Source of the DNA: Bryobacterales bacterium
GTDB taxonomy: Bacteria; Acidobacteriota; Terriglobia; Bryobacterales; UBA6623
DNA length: 64,000 bases
Direction of reading: 5' to 3'
Assembly (NCBI GenBank): GCA_022823865.1
Contig: JAJEHF010000066.1
Location: 1-64,000, forward strand
Part shown: one piece after another, positions 52,902 through 61,958 of the stretch
Layout of the letters: the number at the start of each line of letters is the position of its first letter
Numbering within the stretch: position 1 is the first letter of the stretch
Notes under the pieces: model-generated
Told to the model about the DNA's origin: nothing
The model's database searches: none
The model's input: the letters and a program-made list of their open reading frames with translations, nothing else
Translations under genes and position numbers: made by a program

Positions 52902-54353
52902 CTAGCCGATCCCCAGCTCTTCCCAGATCGGGTCGACTCGTCGCTTGACGTCCTCGCTCATCTCGATCACTTCCGGCCACGGCCGCGTGAATCCTTCCGT
53001 CTTCCACTTGCGGGTCGCGTCGATGCCCATCTTGGAGCCGAAGTCCGGCAATCGGCTGGCATGATCCAGCGAGTCGATCGGCCCCAGCGTGAATTGGATG
53101 TCACGTTCGGGATCGATATTGTTCAGGGCCCGCCAAGCAGTCTCGGAGTAATTCTGCACGTCCACGTCGTGGTCGACTACCACGATGCACTTGGTCGACG
53201 AGGCTTGGCCGAGGCCCCAGATGGAATTCATCACCTTGCGCGCCTGCCCGGGATAGGACTTGCGGATCGAAACCAGCATCAGGTTGTGGAAGATCCCTTC
53301 GGCGGGCATGGCCATGTCGACGATCTCGGGTGCCTGTAGCTTTATCAGGGGCAGGAAGATCCGCTCGATCGCCTTGCCGATGAAGTAGTCCTCCATGGGC
53401 GGCCTGCCGACGATGGTGGTCGCATAGATCGGGTCCTTGCGCTGCGTGACGCAGTCGACGTGCAGCACGGGGTACTCGTCTTCGAGCGAGTAGTACCCGG
53501 TGTGGTCTCCGAACGGTCCCTCCGTGCGCAGCTCGCCGAGGTTGACGTGCCCCTCGAGCACGATTTCGGCATTGGCTGGCACTTCCAGATCGACGGTCTT
53601 GCACGGCACCATCTCGACCGGCTTGCGCCTGATGAAGCCCGCGAAGAGCATCTCGTCCAGGTCGGGCGGCAACGGAAGGCTTCCGGCGACCATCGTCGCG
53701 GGATCGGCGCCGATCGCCACCGCGACCTCCATCCGGGTGTCGCTGCCCTCTTGTTGCAGCCGCCGGTAGTGCTCGGCGCCCTGCTTGTGCGTTTGCCAGT
53801 GCATGCCCGTGGTGCGCCCGTCGTAGACCTGCAGGCGGTACATCCCGCAGTTGCGCTTGCCGGTGATCGGATTGCGCGAGAACACCATGGGCAGCGTGAT
53901 AAAGGGCCCCCCGTCGCCGGGCCAGCAGGTCAGCACCGGGTAGTCATGCAGCGAGAAGTTCTCGCTGTTGACGATCTGCTGGCACGGGCCGGAACGCACC
54001 GTCTTGGGCAGGAAGTTACGCAGCTCGGCGAGCCGGGCCAGCCCTTTGAGCTTGCCGGCCACTCCCTTGGGCACGCCAAGGTCCAAGTACTCCGAGATCC
54101 TCGCGGCAATGTCGCTGAGGTCATCTACCTCGAAGGCCAGCTGCATCTTCGACAGCGAGGCTACGGAATTGATTAGAACTGGGATGCTGGAGCCCTTGGG
54201 CCGCTCGAACAGCAGCGCCGGGCCGCCGCACTTGACGGCGCGGTCGGCAATCTCGGCGATTTCCAGCTTCGGATCAACCTCGGCGCGGATCCGCTTGAGT
54301 TCCCCTCGCTGCTCGAGCGCGGAAATGAATTCACGTAAGTCGCTGTACGCCAT
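52902..54353 (-). CDS. ubiD: UbiD-family prenylated-FMN decarboxylase
   Basis: A 483-residue decarboxylase. It starts DLREFISALEQRGELKRI, contains TCWPGDGGPFITLPMVFSR and NCGMYRLQVYD of the cofactor region, and the catalytic E-(R)-E set around EGPFGDHTGYY. In quinone synthesis UbiD decarboxylates the prenylated ring; with a UbiE/MenG-like methyltransferase also in the window a futalosine-type or classical menaquinone/ubiquinone route is possible. UbiX is not seen. The gene is followed 12 nt on by the adaptor lipoprotein. Confidence 0.93.
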   Translation of the reverse strand: MAYSDLREFISALEQRGELKRIRAEVDPKLEIAEIADRAVKCGGPALLFERPKGSSIPVLINSVASLSKMQLAFEVDDLSDIAARISEYLDLGVPKGVAGKLKGLARLAELRNFLPKTVRSGPCQQIVNSENFSLHDYPVLTCWPGDGGPFITLPMVFSRNPITGKRNCGMYRLQVYDGRTTGMHWQTHKQGAEHYRRLQQEGSDTRMEVAVAIGADPATMVAGSLPLPPDLDEMLFAGFIRRKPVEMVPCKTVDLEVPANAEIVLEGHVNLGELRTEGPFGDHTGYYSLEDEYPVLHVDCVTQRKDPIYATTIVGRPPMEDYFIGKAIERIFLPLIKLQAPEIVDMAMPAEGIFHNLMLVSIRKSYPGQARKVMNSIWGLGQASSTKCIVVVDHDVDVQNYSETAWRALNNIDPERDIQFTLGPIDSLDHASRLPDFGSKMGIDATRKWKTEGFTRPWPEVIEMSEDVKRRVDPIWEELGIG

Positions 54354-54417
54354 GATGGGGCCGCGCCGCGCCCGGCGCGGCTGGTCTCCACAATGATCCC
54401 ACGGGCGCGCTCCCGGC

Positions 54418-55101
54418 TCAGTGAGCCTGAACCGCTCGGTTGAGATATGCCATCAGGGGCGCGAGGGCACGGAAGTACTGGTCCAGCAGCGAGCCGATCG
54501 TAGGCTGCTCGATCGCATCGGCCGCAAGCGTAACCCCGGAGAGGAATTGCTTGTATACGAGCAGGTCTGCCGCCGGGTGGTCCGGGGCGAAGCCGCGCGG
54601 GGTCCGCTTGAGCCGCTGCCCCTCCAAGCCGTTGTAGCACTTGCGGTAGCCCGCGGCGGCAAGAATGCCGCGCAGTTCGTCCGGGTCCGCCGCGATCTGT
54701 GCGCGGATGCGCCGCAGGGTGTCTGGCGGGGGCGCGTAGACTCCTCCCCCCACCAGCAATTCCTCGGCCGAGAAGTGGAAGTAGAATCCCGCGCCGGCGT
54801 GGCGTTCCAGACCGGTCGGCGGGAATACAGCCGCCGCGTGCGTCTTGTAGGGATCCTTGTTCTTGGAAAAGCGGATATCGCGGTAGATGCGGTATACCGA
54901 CTTGCGCGGGTCGATGCTGTGCCCAGGCGAGTGCTCCTCGATGGCGATGCTGACTTCCAGCGCCAGCTCGAGCAGCGGGCCCCGCACGAACTGTTCGTAG
55001 TCCGGCTTGTGGGCCTGGAACCAATCTCGGTTGTTGTTCGCCCGCAGCTCGCGCAGGAACTGGCGGGCTTGGGGCTCGAAGCCGGGAAACGTGAACTCCA
55101 T
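54418..55101 (-). CDS. DUF2461 (TIGR02453) family protein
   Basis: A 227-residue protein of a widespread family of unknown function. It begins FPGFEPQARQFLRELRANNN, with NRDWFQAHKPDYE, the core RIYRDIRFSKNKDPYKTHAA and YFHFSAEELLVGGGVY, which mark the family well. The ATG at 55101 starts right at the conserved block; the longer open frame upstream is antisense to murB. Its role and partners are unknown. Confidence 0.88.
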   Translation of the reverse strand: MEFTFPGFEPQARQFLRELRANNNRDWFQAHKPDYEQFVRGPLLELALEVSIAIEEHSPGHSIDPRKSVYRIYRDIRFSKNKDPYKTHAAAVFPPTGLERHAGAGFYFHFSAEELLVGGGVYAPPPDTLRRIRAQIAADPDELRGILAAAGYRKCYNGLEGQRLKRTPRGFAPDHPAADLLVYKQFLSGVTLAADAIEQPTIGSLLDQYFRALAPLMAYLNRAVQAH

Positions 55102-55159
55102 GTCTCCATGATGCGCGACTGGCTGGGAGCGGCCTCGGGCCGCGCCATACAATTGGACC

Positions 55160-56134
55160 TTGCAGCCCGTGAGCGAAACCCACTCCGAGCTGGCGCGCTG
55201 TCTGGGAGCCATCGAAGGGCTGCGCTTGGACCGGGGCGTGCCGCTGAGCCGGCACACGCGCTTCGCGATCGGCGGTCCCGCAGACTTGTTCGGTGTGGCC
55301 AGCACCCCGCTCGCCTTGGCCGAGGCCTTTCAGGCGGCCCGCGCTGCGGAGGTGCCCTGCTATCTGCTCGGGGACGGCAGCAATGTCGTGGCCGACGACG
55401 ACGGCTTCCGCGGTTTGGTGCTGCGTTACACGGCGGACGCTTTGAGCTATGTCGACGGTGCCGTCGAAGCCGCCGCCGGCGGCAGCCTGCAAGCGTTGGT
55501 TGACTTGACGGTGGACCACGGCTTGGAGGGGTTGCACACCTTGGAGCGCATCCCGGGGTCGGTCGGAGGGGCGGTGTACGGCAATGCCGGGGCGTACGGG
55601 CACCAGATCGACGAATTCGTCCAGAGCGTCGACTTCCTCGATGGACACGAGGTGCGCTCGTTCGGACCCGACGAGTGCGACTTCGATTACCGCGAATCGA
55701 TATTCAAGCGTCGGAAGGACTGGCTGATCTTGGGCGTGCGCCTGGTCCTGCCGCCGGGCGACGCCGCGGCCCTGCGCGCCCGCGCCCGGGAAATCCGTAC
55801 GATCCGCGACGAGAAATTCCCCCCCGCCATGCGTTGCGCGGGCAGCATTTTTAAGAACTTGTTCCTAGACTCATTGCCAGCGGCGGCGGCGAAGATCGTG
55901 CCCGAGCGGGCCGTGCGCAGCGGCAAGGTGGCTTCGGCCTTCTTTCTCGAGCAGGTGGGTGCGAAGGGAATGCGCAACGGCGGGATCGAGATCGCGCCGT
56001 ATCACGCGAACCTGATCTACAACCTGGGCGGCGGCACGGCGGCTCAGATCCACGAATTGGTCCACGAACTGAAACGACGCGTGCGGGACCGCTTCGCCTT
56101 CGAGGTCGAGGAGGAAGTTCAATACGTCGGCTAG
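55160..56134 (+). CDS. murB: UDP-N-acetylenolpyruvoylglucosamine reductase MurB
   Basis: A 324-residue flavoenzyme that reduces the enolpyruvyl group to make UDP-N-acetylmuramate for peptidoglycan. LSRHTRFAIGGPADLFG and LLGDGSNVVADDDGFRG form the FAD domain; IPGSVGGAVYGNAGAYG, FDYRESIFKRRK and CAGSIFKN give the substrate and proton-donor region; the end is normal. The starts are TTG 55160 or GTG 55169. No other cell-wall genes are beside it. Confidence 0.95.
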   Translation: MQPVSETHSELARCLGAIEGLRLDRGVPLSRHTRFAIGGPADLFGVASTPLALAEAFQAARAAEVPCYLLGDGSNVVADDDGFRGLVLRYTADALSYVDGAVEAAAGGSLQALVDLTVDHGLEGLHTLERIPGSVGGAVYGNAGAYGHQIDEFVQSVDFLDGHEVRSFGPDECDFDYRESIFKRRKDWLILGVRLVLPPGDAAALRARAREIRTIRDEKFPPAMRCAGSIFKNLFLDSLPAAAAKIVPERAVRSGKVASAFFLEQVGAKGMRNGGIEIAPYHANLIYNLGGGTAAQIHELVHELKRRVRDRFAFEVEEEVQYVG

Positions 56135-56241
56135 AGCCGGCTGGAGCTGGGCGAACCGCTGGCCGGTGCAATCGCTGGCCTAATCGTCCGCGTGTGCCTG
56201 GGCGGCATTCGCGTAGGATGATACCTGGCGGAGGGGATCTG

Positions 56242-56916
56242 GTGAAAAGAGTGATTCTGGCCGTAGCGTTTGCCGCCATCGTCCCGATGGCCGTGGCCGC
56301 CGATTGGGACGACCTGCTCCGCAACGGACTTGACGACTGGGTAGTGCTTGGGGACGGCCACTGGCGGATTCGCTCTGACGGCGTCGTTACCGCGAACTTC
56401 GGGATAGACCGCCAGCGCGAAGTTCAAGGCACTGGAGACATCGGCCGGGAGGCCTTCGTCGCGTGGAGCACCCGGCAGTCGTGGCTGTACACCGAGCGCG
56501 AATTCGAAGAGTTCGACCTGCACTTGGAGTATTGGGTCAACACTCCCGGCAACAGCGGAATATCGATTCGCGACCCTTCCCAAGCCGCCTGCGGCATCGC
56601 GGAGCGTCCGGATTTTGCCTGCACGCCATCGAAGCAAGGCTATGAAATCCAAATCAACAGCGAGTACTCCGACAAGTGGTCGACGGGCTCGATCTACGGA
56701 CTGGCGCGGGCCCCCGGGGGGCTAGAGACGGTCGGCGAGTGGAATCGCCTCAACATCGAATCCCGGGCCGACGCGATTAGGGTCTATATCAACGGTGTGC
56801 TTGCAGCCGAGCACGCTGGGGATCCTGAGCGTCCGCTCAAGGGACCGATCGGTTTGCAGCTGCACGATATCCACAGCTTTGTGATGTTCCGCAACATCTG
56901 GATTCTCGAATACTGA
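56242..56916 (+). CDS. Secreted DUF1080 (3-keto-disaccharide hydrolase-like) protein
   Basis: A protein of about 224 residues. GTG 56242 with GGAGGGG just before it gives a signal peptide (VILAVAFAAIVPMAVAA) and then a concanavalin-like jelly-roll: RNGLDDWVVLGDGHWRI, FEEFDLHLEYWVNTPGNSGI, YEIQINSEYSDK, EWNRLNIESRADAIRVYINGV and a final IGLQLHDIHSFVMFRNIWI. DUF1080 proteins bind or cleave carbohydrates outside the cytoplasm; some act on 3-keto sugars. Confidence 0.88.
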   Translation: MKRVILAVAFAAIVPMAVAADWDDLLRNGLDDWVVLGDGHWRIRSDGVVTANFGIDRQREVQGTGDIGREAFVAWSTRQSWLYTEREFEEFDLHLEYWVNTPGNSGISIRDPSQAACGIAERPDFACTPSKQGYEIQINSEYSDKWSTGSIYGLARAPGGLETVGEWNRLNIESRADAIRVYINGVLAAEHAGDPERPLKGPIGLQLHDIHSFVMFRNIWILEY

Positions 56917-57115
56917 CGCCGAATCACAGTACCGCGTTGCCTAGTCCGACGGACGGCGCGACGCGGTCTACGCTGCGCTGGCTCGTGTCGTCCCCGGACA
57001 AGGTCGAGGCGGCCCATCGCCGAACGAACCGGTTTGAATGTCGGCGTTGAATCGGGTGGTGCGTCCCGCGTAGGCGTGGCGAACGGAGACGGAAGTGGAG
57101 CCCGCGTATGGGGCA

Positions 57116-57817
57116 TCAACGTTGCACGCGCTCCAAGTGCTTGAGCGCTTCGCGTCGGCTGAGGCCTGAGAGGCCGCCGTGCGTGGCGATGAACTTGATC
57201 ACCCAGTCGGGATCTGTCTTCGAGAATTCGCGCAACGCCCAGCCTATGCCCTTGCGCAGGAAGAACTCCCGCTCCCCGATGGAGGGCTCGATGACGTCGG
57301 CCAGCAGCTTCTGATCCGTCGCCCGCTTGCGGCGCAGTTGCGCCAGGATCGCGGTCCGCCGCTTCCACACGTTGTCGGATCTCGCCCAGTCGCGCAGCAG
57401 CGCCTTCGTCGGCCGCGGGTGGCCGGCGAGCATGGCGCCCATGGCGTGGCTGGCGACTGCGTCCACGTAGTCCCACCACGCGCCGGTGACGACAAGCTCC
57501 TCGATGAGGGGAGCGCGTACGGGCTCGATCCAGCGTGTGTAGCGCGGGAAGGTCAGAAGTTCGATCGCCGCGTAGCGTTCCTCACGAAACGCAGCCTTGC
57601 GCCAGAGAGCTAGGATCGCCGCCTCCCAAGCGTCCGCGTCTGCCAACGGGTGAGCCCCTAGCGCCGACCTGGTGATCCGCCGGCACTGCGGGACGGCCAC
57701 GCCGAGGAATGGCATCTCCGATTTCATGTACGCCTGTTGGTGCGGTGCTCTGTCGGGGTCGGCGGCCGCGCGCAGTGCTGCACCGATGGCGTTCCGGAGG
57801 TCCGTTGCGGCTGGCAT
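57116..57817 (-). CDS. AlkD-like DNA alkylation repair protein
   Basis: A protein of about 233 residues, all helical HEAT-like repeats of the DNA alkylation repair (AlkD) family: QQAYMKSEMPFLGVAVPQCRR, ALWRKAAFREERYAAIELL, VVTGAWWDYVDAVASHAMG, WARSDNVWKRRTAILAQL and FFLRKGIGWALREFSKTDPDWV. AlkD removes alkylated bases by flipping backbone rather than base. The ATG at 57817 precedes the conserved part; an extension to 57967 is noncoding-like and includes an inverted repeat. Confidence 0.9.
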   Translation of the reverse strand: MPAATDLRNAIGAALRAAADPDRAPHQQAYMKSEMPFLGVAVPQCRRITRSALGAHPLADADAWEAAILALWRKAAFREERYAAIELLTFPRYTRWIEPVRAPLIEELVVTGAWWDYVDAVASHAMGAMLAGHPRPTKALLRDWARSDNVWKRRTAILAQLRRKRATDQKLLADVIEPSIGEREFFLRKGIGWALREFSKTDPDWVIKFIATHGGLSGLSRREALKHLERVQR

Positions 57818-57854
57818 GTAGCGAGTCGGTACACGGCTGTCCGGTTGGAAGACC

Positions 57855-57937
57855 TTTAGAATCAGTACTTTACGAAGAAGTGTAGGCCGAGTTTTCGGAT
57901 GAGAGCGTCTCGGATTCCTCAACTCGTTGATTCTAAA
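57855..57937. repeat. Short element with 10-bp terminal inverted repeats
   Basis: TTTAGAATCA at 57855-57864 is the exact reverse complement of TGATTCTAAA at 57928-57937. The left arm with two extra bases (CCTTTAGAATCA) recurs at 95-106, near the start of the window. The 83-bp unit may be a miniature element or a control region of the AlkD-like gene. Confidence 0.4.
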
Positions 57938-58068
57938 TGGGTTGTGTGCTTGAGCGCAGCCGGCCAAGGCGACCCGAAAGTGTAGAATTCCAGCCTTGTC
58001 CCGGGCCGTTCCCGCGATGGCACGGGCTGGCCCGGCAGGAGCCGGGCCGCATCGCCCCGCAGGGCTGC

Positions 58069-59238
58069 TCAGGTCTCGAACAGCCCCATCTGGTGCGTGT
58101 CCGGAACCTGCTCCAAGGCCGGGACCTGCTCCGTAAGCAGTTGAGGCAAAGGCACTTGCATGAATGGCGTGAGATCCAGAACACGCAGGATGGTGTACAG
58201 GTCGTCAGGCAGTTCCAGTCGCTTCTTCAGGATGGCGATCAACACGTAGACACTGACCGCGATCCAGATCTGGGTCTTGACCGAGTTCTCGGAAGTGCCG
58301 AGGAAGCGCTGGATCCGAAGATGCTGTTTGAGCCAGCGAAAATGTAGTTCGACTTGCCAGCGTTGGCGGTACAAATCGGCGATCATGCGGGCTGGCAACT
58401 CGAAGTTGTTGGTCAGGAAATGGAAGGTGCGCTGCTGGTGCGTGTCGCGGAAGCCGACGCGGCGCAGCGGCTGGGGGTAGCTGGCGGCGGTCTTGGAGCC
58501 GGTCAGCAGGATGGTCTGATCGCAGCGCAGGTCCAGTTGCTTGTCGACCGCTCGGGAGTAGCGCCGGCGCCAGCGCAGGTTCGACTTGGCCCGGACGACG
58601 AAGAAGGCAGCGGCGGAGTGGAGGCCGAACAGGCGCAGAAAATCGATGTAGGCACGGTCCATGACGTAAATGGCGCCGGGTTCGACCGGCAGTTCGTCGA
58701 GCATCCTGACGTCATGCAGCCGACCAGCGGAGATGCGCACGAAAGTCGGGATATTGCCCTGTAAGTCCAACAGGGTGTGGAGTTTGACGGCACTCTTGGT
58801 GGACCGGAAGCGGGCCCACGGGAAGGCGTTCAGGCTCAGGTCGATGGTGGAGGAGTCGAGCGCGTAGACCGTGTTGTCGAGTTCTAGGCCGAGATCCTCG
58901 TCGCGGTACATGGGGCGGGCGATGCGGATCAGGGCTTGGCCGAAGTCCTGCCAGATCCTCCAGTCACGCACCTCGTTGGCGTCCGCCAGCGTGGAACGGG
59001 CGATGCCGCCACGGATGCCCATGTGGTAGAGCTTGCTGCCCTGGGCGCGCAAGGCGATCTCGAGATCGCGCAAGCTGCGCCGGCCGGTGATCTGGGCGAA
59101 CGCCATGCAGAGGAACTGGTCGAGGCAGGAGAAGGAGCGTACGCGACGGTCGCCGCCGTAGCGCTGCACACAGCGATGCAAGGTGTGCAGGGGCAGGTGG
59201 GCCATCACTTGGGCGAAGACGAGCTTTCCGGAATACAT
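58069..59238 (-). mobile_element. IS4-family transposase
   Basis: A 389-residue DDE transposase of the IS4 family. From ATG 59238: MYSGKLVFAQVMAHLPLHTL, SFSCLDQFLCMAFAQITGRRSLRDLEIAL, the first Asp in ALDSSTIDL, the second in YVMDRAYIDF, and the Y-R-E-K signature YRQRWQVELHFRWLKQH with the catalytic Glu. It appears full length. I could not find convincing terminal inverted repeats or a target duplication, so the element limits are unresolved. An in-frame ATG at 59322 would add 28 residues without family support. Confidence 0.93.
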
Positions 59239-59641
59239 CGGTTCTGGTCGCCAACCATGGTGGGAGGCGTGAAGAACACGATAGATTGTGCAGAGACGGC
59301 CCAGGCCGCTGAAGTCGTTCACATCAAGAAAATCCGTTCAACTTATTGAAATATAGTGGGTTATGAGACTGACAATGGCCGTAAGCCGGACAGCCGTGGA
59401 GTCGGTATATTTTGACAGGATGCACCATGACCTCCTTTGCCTGCCGCCTGCTTGGGACTCCGACGGCCGCAAGGATCCGCCCTAGCAGCGGGAGCGCACC
59501 CGTGAGCCATTGAGCGCAATAACGCGTCCGCTCGGCCGAGGCCCTTTACTGGATCGGGCACATGCCGACCCCGTCGGATCAGCTGGTCAGTCATGCCCGG
59601 CGGCAGCGCGTTCAGGACAGACCGAATGCTTTAGTTCGGTG
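59239..59641. other. Gene-free stretch between transposase and YafQ toxin
   Basis: About 400 nt. The left part is the IS leader and probably one IS end, with GTTATGAGACTGACAATG around 59360-59377 as a possible terminus. No gene is recognised in the rest. Confidence 0.4.
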
Positions 59642-59977
59642 TCATTCGAACAGTTCGGTGTGGCTGCCGACCCGAGCAAAGTAGACGGAGCCGCTCGGCC
59701 CATCCGTGGCGTCGATGCGATAGACCAGCAGGAAGTCACCGCCGATATGGCATTCCCGGTAGGGCGCCCATGAGCCTTTGAGCGCGTGATCCCTTCGTTC
59801 GGGACCGAGCGGCGCATCGTTGGCGATGAGGAGCAGCATCACCGCCTTCAGGCGGTTCATGTCGTATCTGCCAGAACGCGAGAGTCGCTCCCAGTCTTTG
59901 AGGAATTGCCGGCCGTAGTCAGCCCGACGTGGCAGCTTGGCCCGCCTATTGGCTGCTGGCGTCTTCAAGTTCCGCAA
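59642..59977 (-). CDS. yafQ: YafQ-type mRNA interferase toxin
   Basis: A protein of about 111 residues of the RelE/YafQ family. LPRRADYGRQFLKDWERLSRSG opens the fold (family motif), followed by LIANDAPLGPERRDHALKGSW, YRECHIGGDFLLVYRI and the C-terminal GSVYFARVGSHTELF with a conserved His. YafQ cuts mRNA on the ribosome. It overlaps the antitoxin by 32 nt from ATG 59977, although the real start may be further in. The partner is intact, so this pair may be active. Confidence 0.85.
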   Translation of the reverse strand: MRNLKTPAANRRAKLPRRADYGRQFLKDWERLSRSGRYDMNRLKAVMLLLIANDAPLGPERRDHALKGSWAPYRECHIGGDFLLVYRIDATDGPSGSVYFARVGSHTELFE

Positions 59978-60227
59978 ACATGTCGTCCGCGCTGGCGAAT
60001 CGCGCCTTGCGGGCCTCTACCATTTCGTCGATTTCGGCCATCGCCGCACGAGTTTGCGCGTTGGGCACCTTGAGTTCGAGCGGGAATGCTTGATCGGCTG
60101 CAATGCGGTGAAACAGCAACCGCACAGCTTCCGAGGCGGTCAGGCCCATCGCCGCGAGGGCCGCCGTAGCTTGCTGCTTCATTTCGGCGTTCATCCGAAC
60201 GTGCAACATGGAAGTCGGTGCTTTCAT
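59946..60227 (-). CDS. RelB/DinJ-type antitoxin
   Basis: A 93-residue protein with LHVRMNAEMKQQATAALAAMG and LTASEAVRLLFHRIAADQAFP, the ribbon-helix-helix part of RelB/DinJ, then a helical tail that neutralises the toxin (SADDMFAELEDA). It is upstream of and overlaps the YafQ gene. A sigma-70-like promoter and a palindromic operator lie just before its ATG. Confidence 0.88.
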   Translation of the reverse strand: MKAPTSMLHVRMNAEMKQQATAALAAMGLTASEAVRLLFHRIAADQAFPLELKVPNAQTRAAMAEIDEMVEARKARFASADDMFAELEDASSQ

Positions 60228-60243
60228 CCGCGGCTCCTGTATC

Positions 60244-60285
60244 GCATCTGAGATGCATTATGTCATGTCGGAGCGACTTGGTCAA
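60244..60285 (-). promoter_or_regulatory. Promoter and operator of the RelB-YafQ operon
   Basis: Read on the minus strand: -35 TTGACC (60285-60280), a 17-nt spacer, -10 CATAAT (60262-60257), then the palindrome GCATCT-C-AGATGC (60256-60244) covering the start region, 17 nt before the antitoxin ATG. Repressor binding there would block the polymerase, as expected of RelB autoregulation. Confidence 0.65.
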
Positions 60286-60310
60286 CTCGATAGGCGTTGT
60301 CAAGCACGAT

Positions 60311-61873
60311 TCAACTGGCACCTACTTCGACGAAACGCACTTGGGCTCCCCGCCGGATACGCGAGTGCTTGCGGAACTCGGTGCGCGCCGACGGGAAGTC
60401 TACGCGGTAGTGGCCGCCTCGACTCTCCTCGCGCGCAAACGCACAGCGCGTGATCAAGCGGATCACTTGGTACATGTTGTCGGTCTCGAATCCGTGGCGG
60501 CTGGTGCGTGCAAGCCCCTTTTCGAACATCGTTGAGAGCAGGTCTAGCTGTTCTAGACCGGCGCGGAGGCCCTCCCCGGACCGCGTGATCCCCGCGTGCC
60601 GCCATGCGAGATGGCGCAGGTTTGCAATGGCATTGCCTGGCAGGGCGCTGGCGCGCTTCCTGCTTGGCAGTGTTGGATTCCGGAGCGATTCGCCTGCGTG
60701 CTTGCGAATGACTTCCCCGCACCGCGCCCCGAATACCAGTCCCTCTAGCAGGGAATTGCTGGCCAGCCTGTTGGCGCCATGCACACCGTTGCAGGCCGCT
60801 TCGCCGGCTGCGTACAGCCCCGGCAGCGTGGTCGCTCCGTCGTGGTCGGTCAAGATTCCGCCCATGGCGTAGTGCGCCGCGGGATGCACAGGGACAGGTT
60901 CCACCTCAAGATCGACCCCGTATAGCAGGCAGGTGCGGTAGATGCGCGGAAAGCGCTTCGGTACGTAGCCATCACCCAGATGAGTCAGGTCAAGGTAGAC
61001 CGGCCCGCGGCGCAGCCGCGCGAGTTCGCTGACGATGGCCCGAGAGACCACATCCCGGGGTGCAAGCTCCTCGCTTTCGTGATAGCGCGACATAAAGCGC
61101 TGCATGTTGGCGTTGCGCAGGACCGCGCCCTCTCCGCGCAAGGCTTCCGACAGCAGGAAACGCGGAGCTCCCTCAAGGAACAGCGCTGTCGGGTGGAATT
61201 GGACCATCTCCATGTTGGCGATGACCGCCCCGGCACGGTAGGCCATGGCCACGCCGTCCCCGGTGGCAACGTCCGGGTTCGTGGTCTCTCGGTAGATCCG
61301 CCCGATGCCCCCGGTGGCGAGGAGCACTGCGCGGGCGTGGACCGGAACGAGCTCGCGCTGCTCTTCATTCCAGGCGAGTGCGCCGCAAACCGTTCCGTCT
61401 TCGACGAGCAGATCGACCACCGACGAAAAGCTCTGAAACTTGATCGCATCAATCGATCTCGCCTTGTGCAGCAGTGTGCGGCCAATCTCTTTCCCGGTGG
61501 AGTCCCCGCCAGCGTGGAGCACGCGGTTCACGCTGTGCGCTCCCTCGATGGAGAACGACAGCTTGCCTCCGGCCGAGTCGAATTCCGCGCCCCATTCGAT
61601 CAGTCTTTCAATCCGGCGCGGGCCGGCCTCGGTCAGGGCTCGCACCGCCCGCGGGTCACACAAGCCAGCTCCAGCCTGTAGCGTGTCCTGCTCGTGCAGG
61701 CCTACTTCGTCCTCGTCGCTGAGGGCGACGGCTACGCCGCCTTGCGAGTACTCCGTGGCCGATTCCCGCAAGCGGTCCTTCGTCAGCACCAGCACGCGGC
61801 CGGCCGGGGCCGCCTCAATGGCCGCGCTGAGGCCCGCCACGCCACCGCCGATCACCAGAAAGTCGGTTTCCAT
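60311..61873 (-). CDS. nadB: L-aspartate oxidase NadB
   Basis: A 520-residue flavoenzyme making iminoaspartate, the first step of de novo NAD synthesis. FAD motif FLVIGGGVAGLSAAIEA is at the start; TEYSQGGVAVAL, HSVNRVLHAGGDSTGKEI, MEMVQFHPTAL, HPAAHYAMGGILTD and GEAACNGVHGANRLASNSLLEGLVFG follow in the known order. ATG 61873 begins the FAD motif. NadA and NadC are not in the window. Divergent from aroB with 85 nt between. Confidence 0.95.
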   Translation of the reverse strand: METDFLVIGGGVAGLSAAIEAAPAGRVLVLTKDRLRESATEYSQGGVAVALSDEDEVGLHEQDTLQAGAGLCDPRAVRALTEAGPRRIERLIEWGAEFDSAGGKLSFSIEGAHSVNRVLHAGGDSTGKEIGRTLLHKARSIDAIKFQSFSSVVDLLVEDGTVCGALAWNEEQRELVPVHARAVLLATGGIGRIYRETTNPDVATGDGVAMAYRAGAVIANMEMVQFHPTALFLEGAPRFLLSEALRGEGAVLRNANMQRFMSRYHESEELAPRDVVSRAIVSELARLRRGPVYLDLTHLGDGYVPKRFPRIYRTCLLYGVDLEVEPVPVHPAAHYAMGGILTDHDGATTLPGLYAAGEAACNGVHGANRLASNSLLEGLVFGARCGEVIRKHAGESLRNPTLPSRKRASALPGNAIANLRHLAWRHAGITRSGEGLRAGLEQLDLLSTMFEKGLARTSRHGFETDNMYQVIRLITRCAFAREESRGGHYRVDFPSARTEFRKHSRIRRGAQVRFVEVGAS

Positions 61874-61958
61874 GGCAGTCGCAACGATACCGCTGAACGC
61901 CCGGGGCGCGCCCGGCCGGCACCGCTTGCGGCAAGTCCACATGGTACAAAAAGGACTA

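Noticed and set aside
58069-59641. Exact ends of the IS4 element
   Set aside because: No matching terminal inverted repeats or target-site duplication could be found by eye on both sides.
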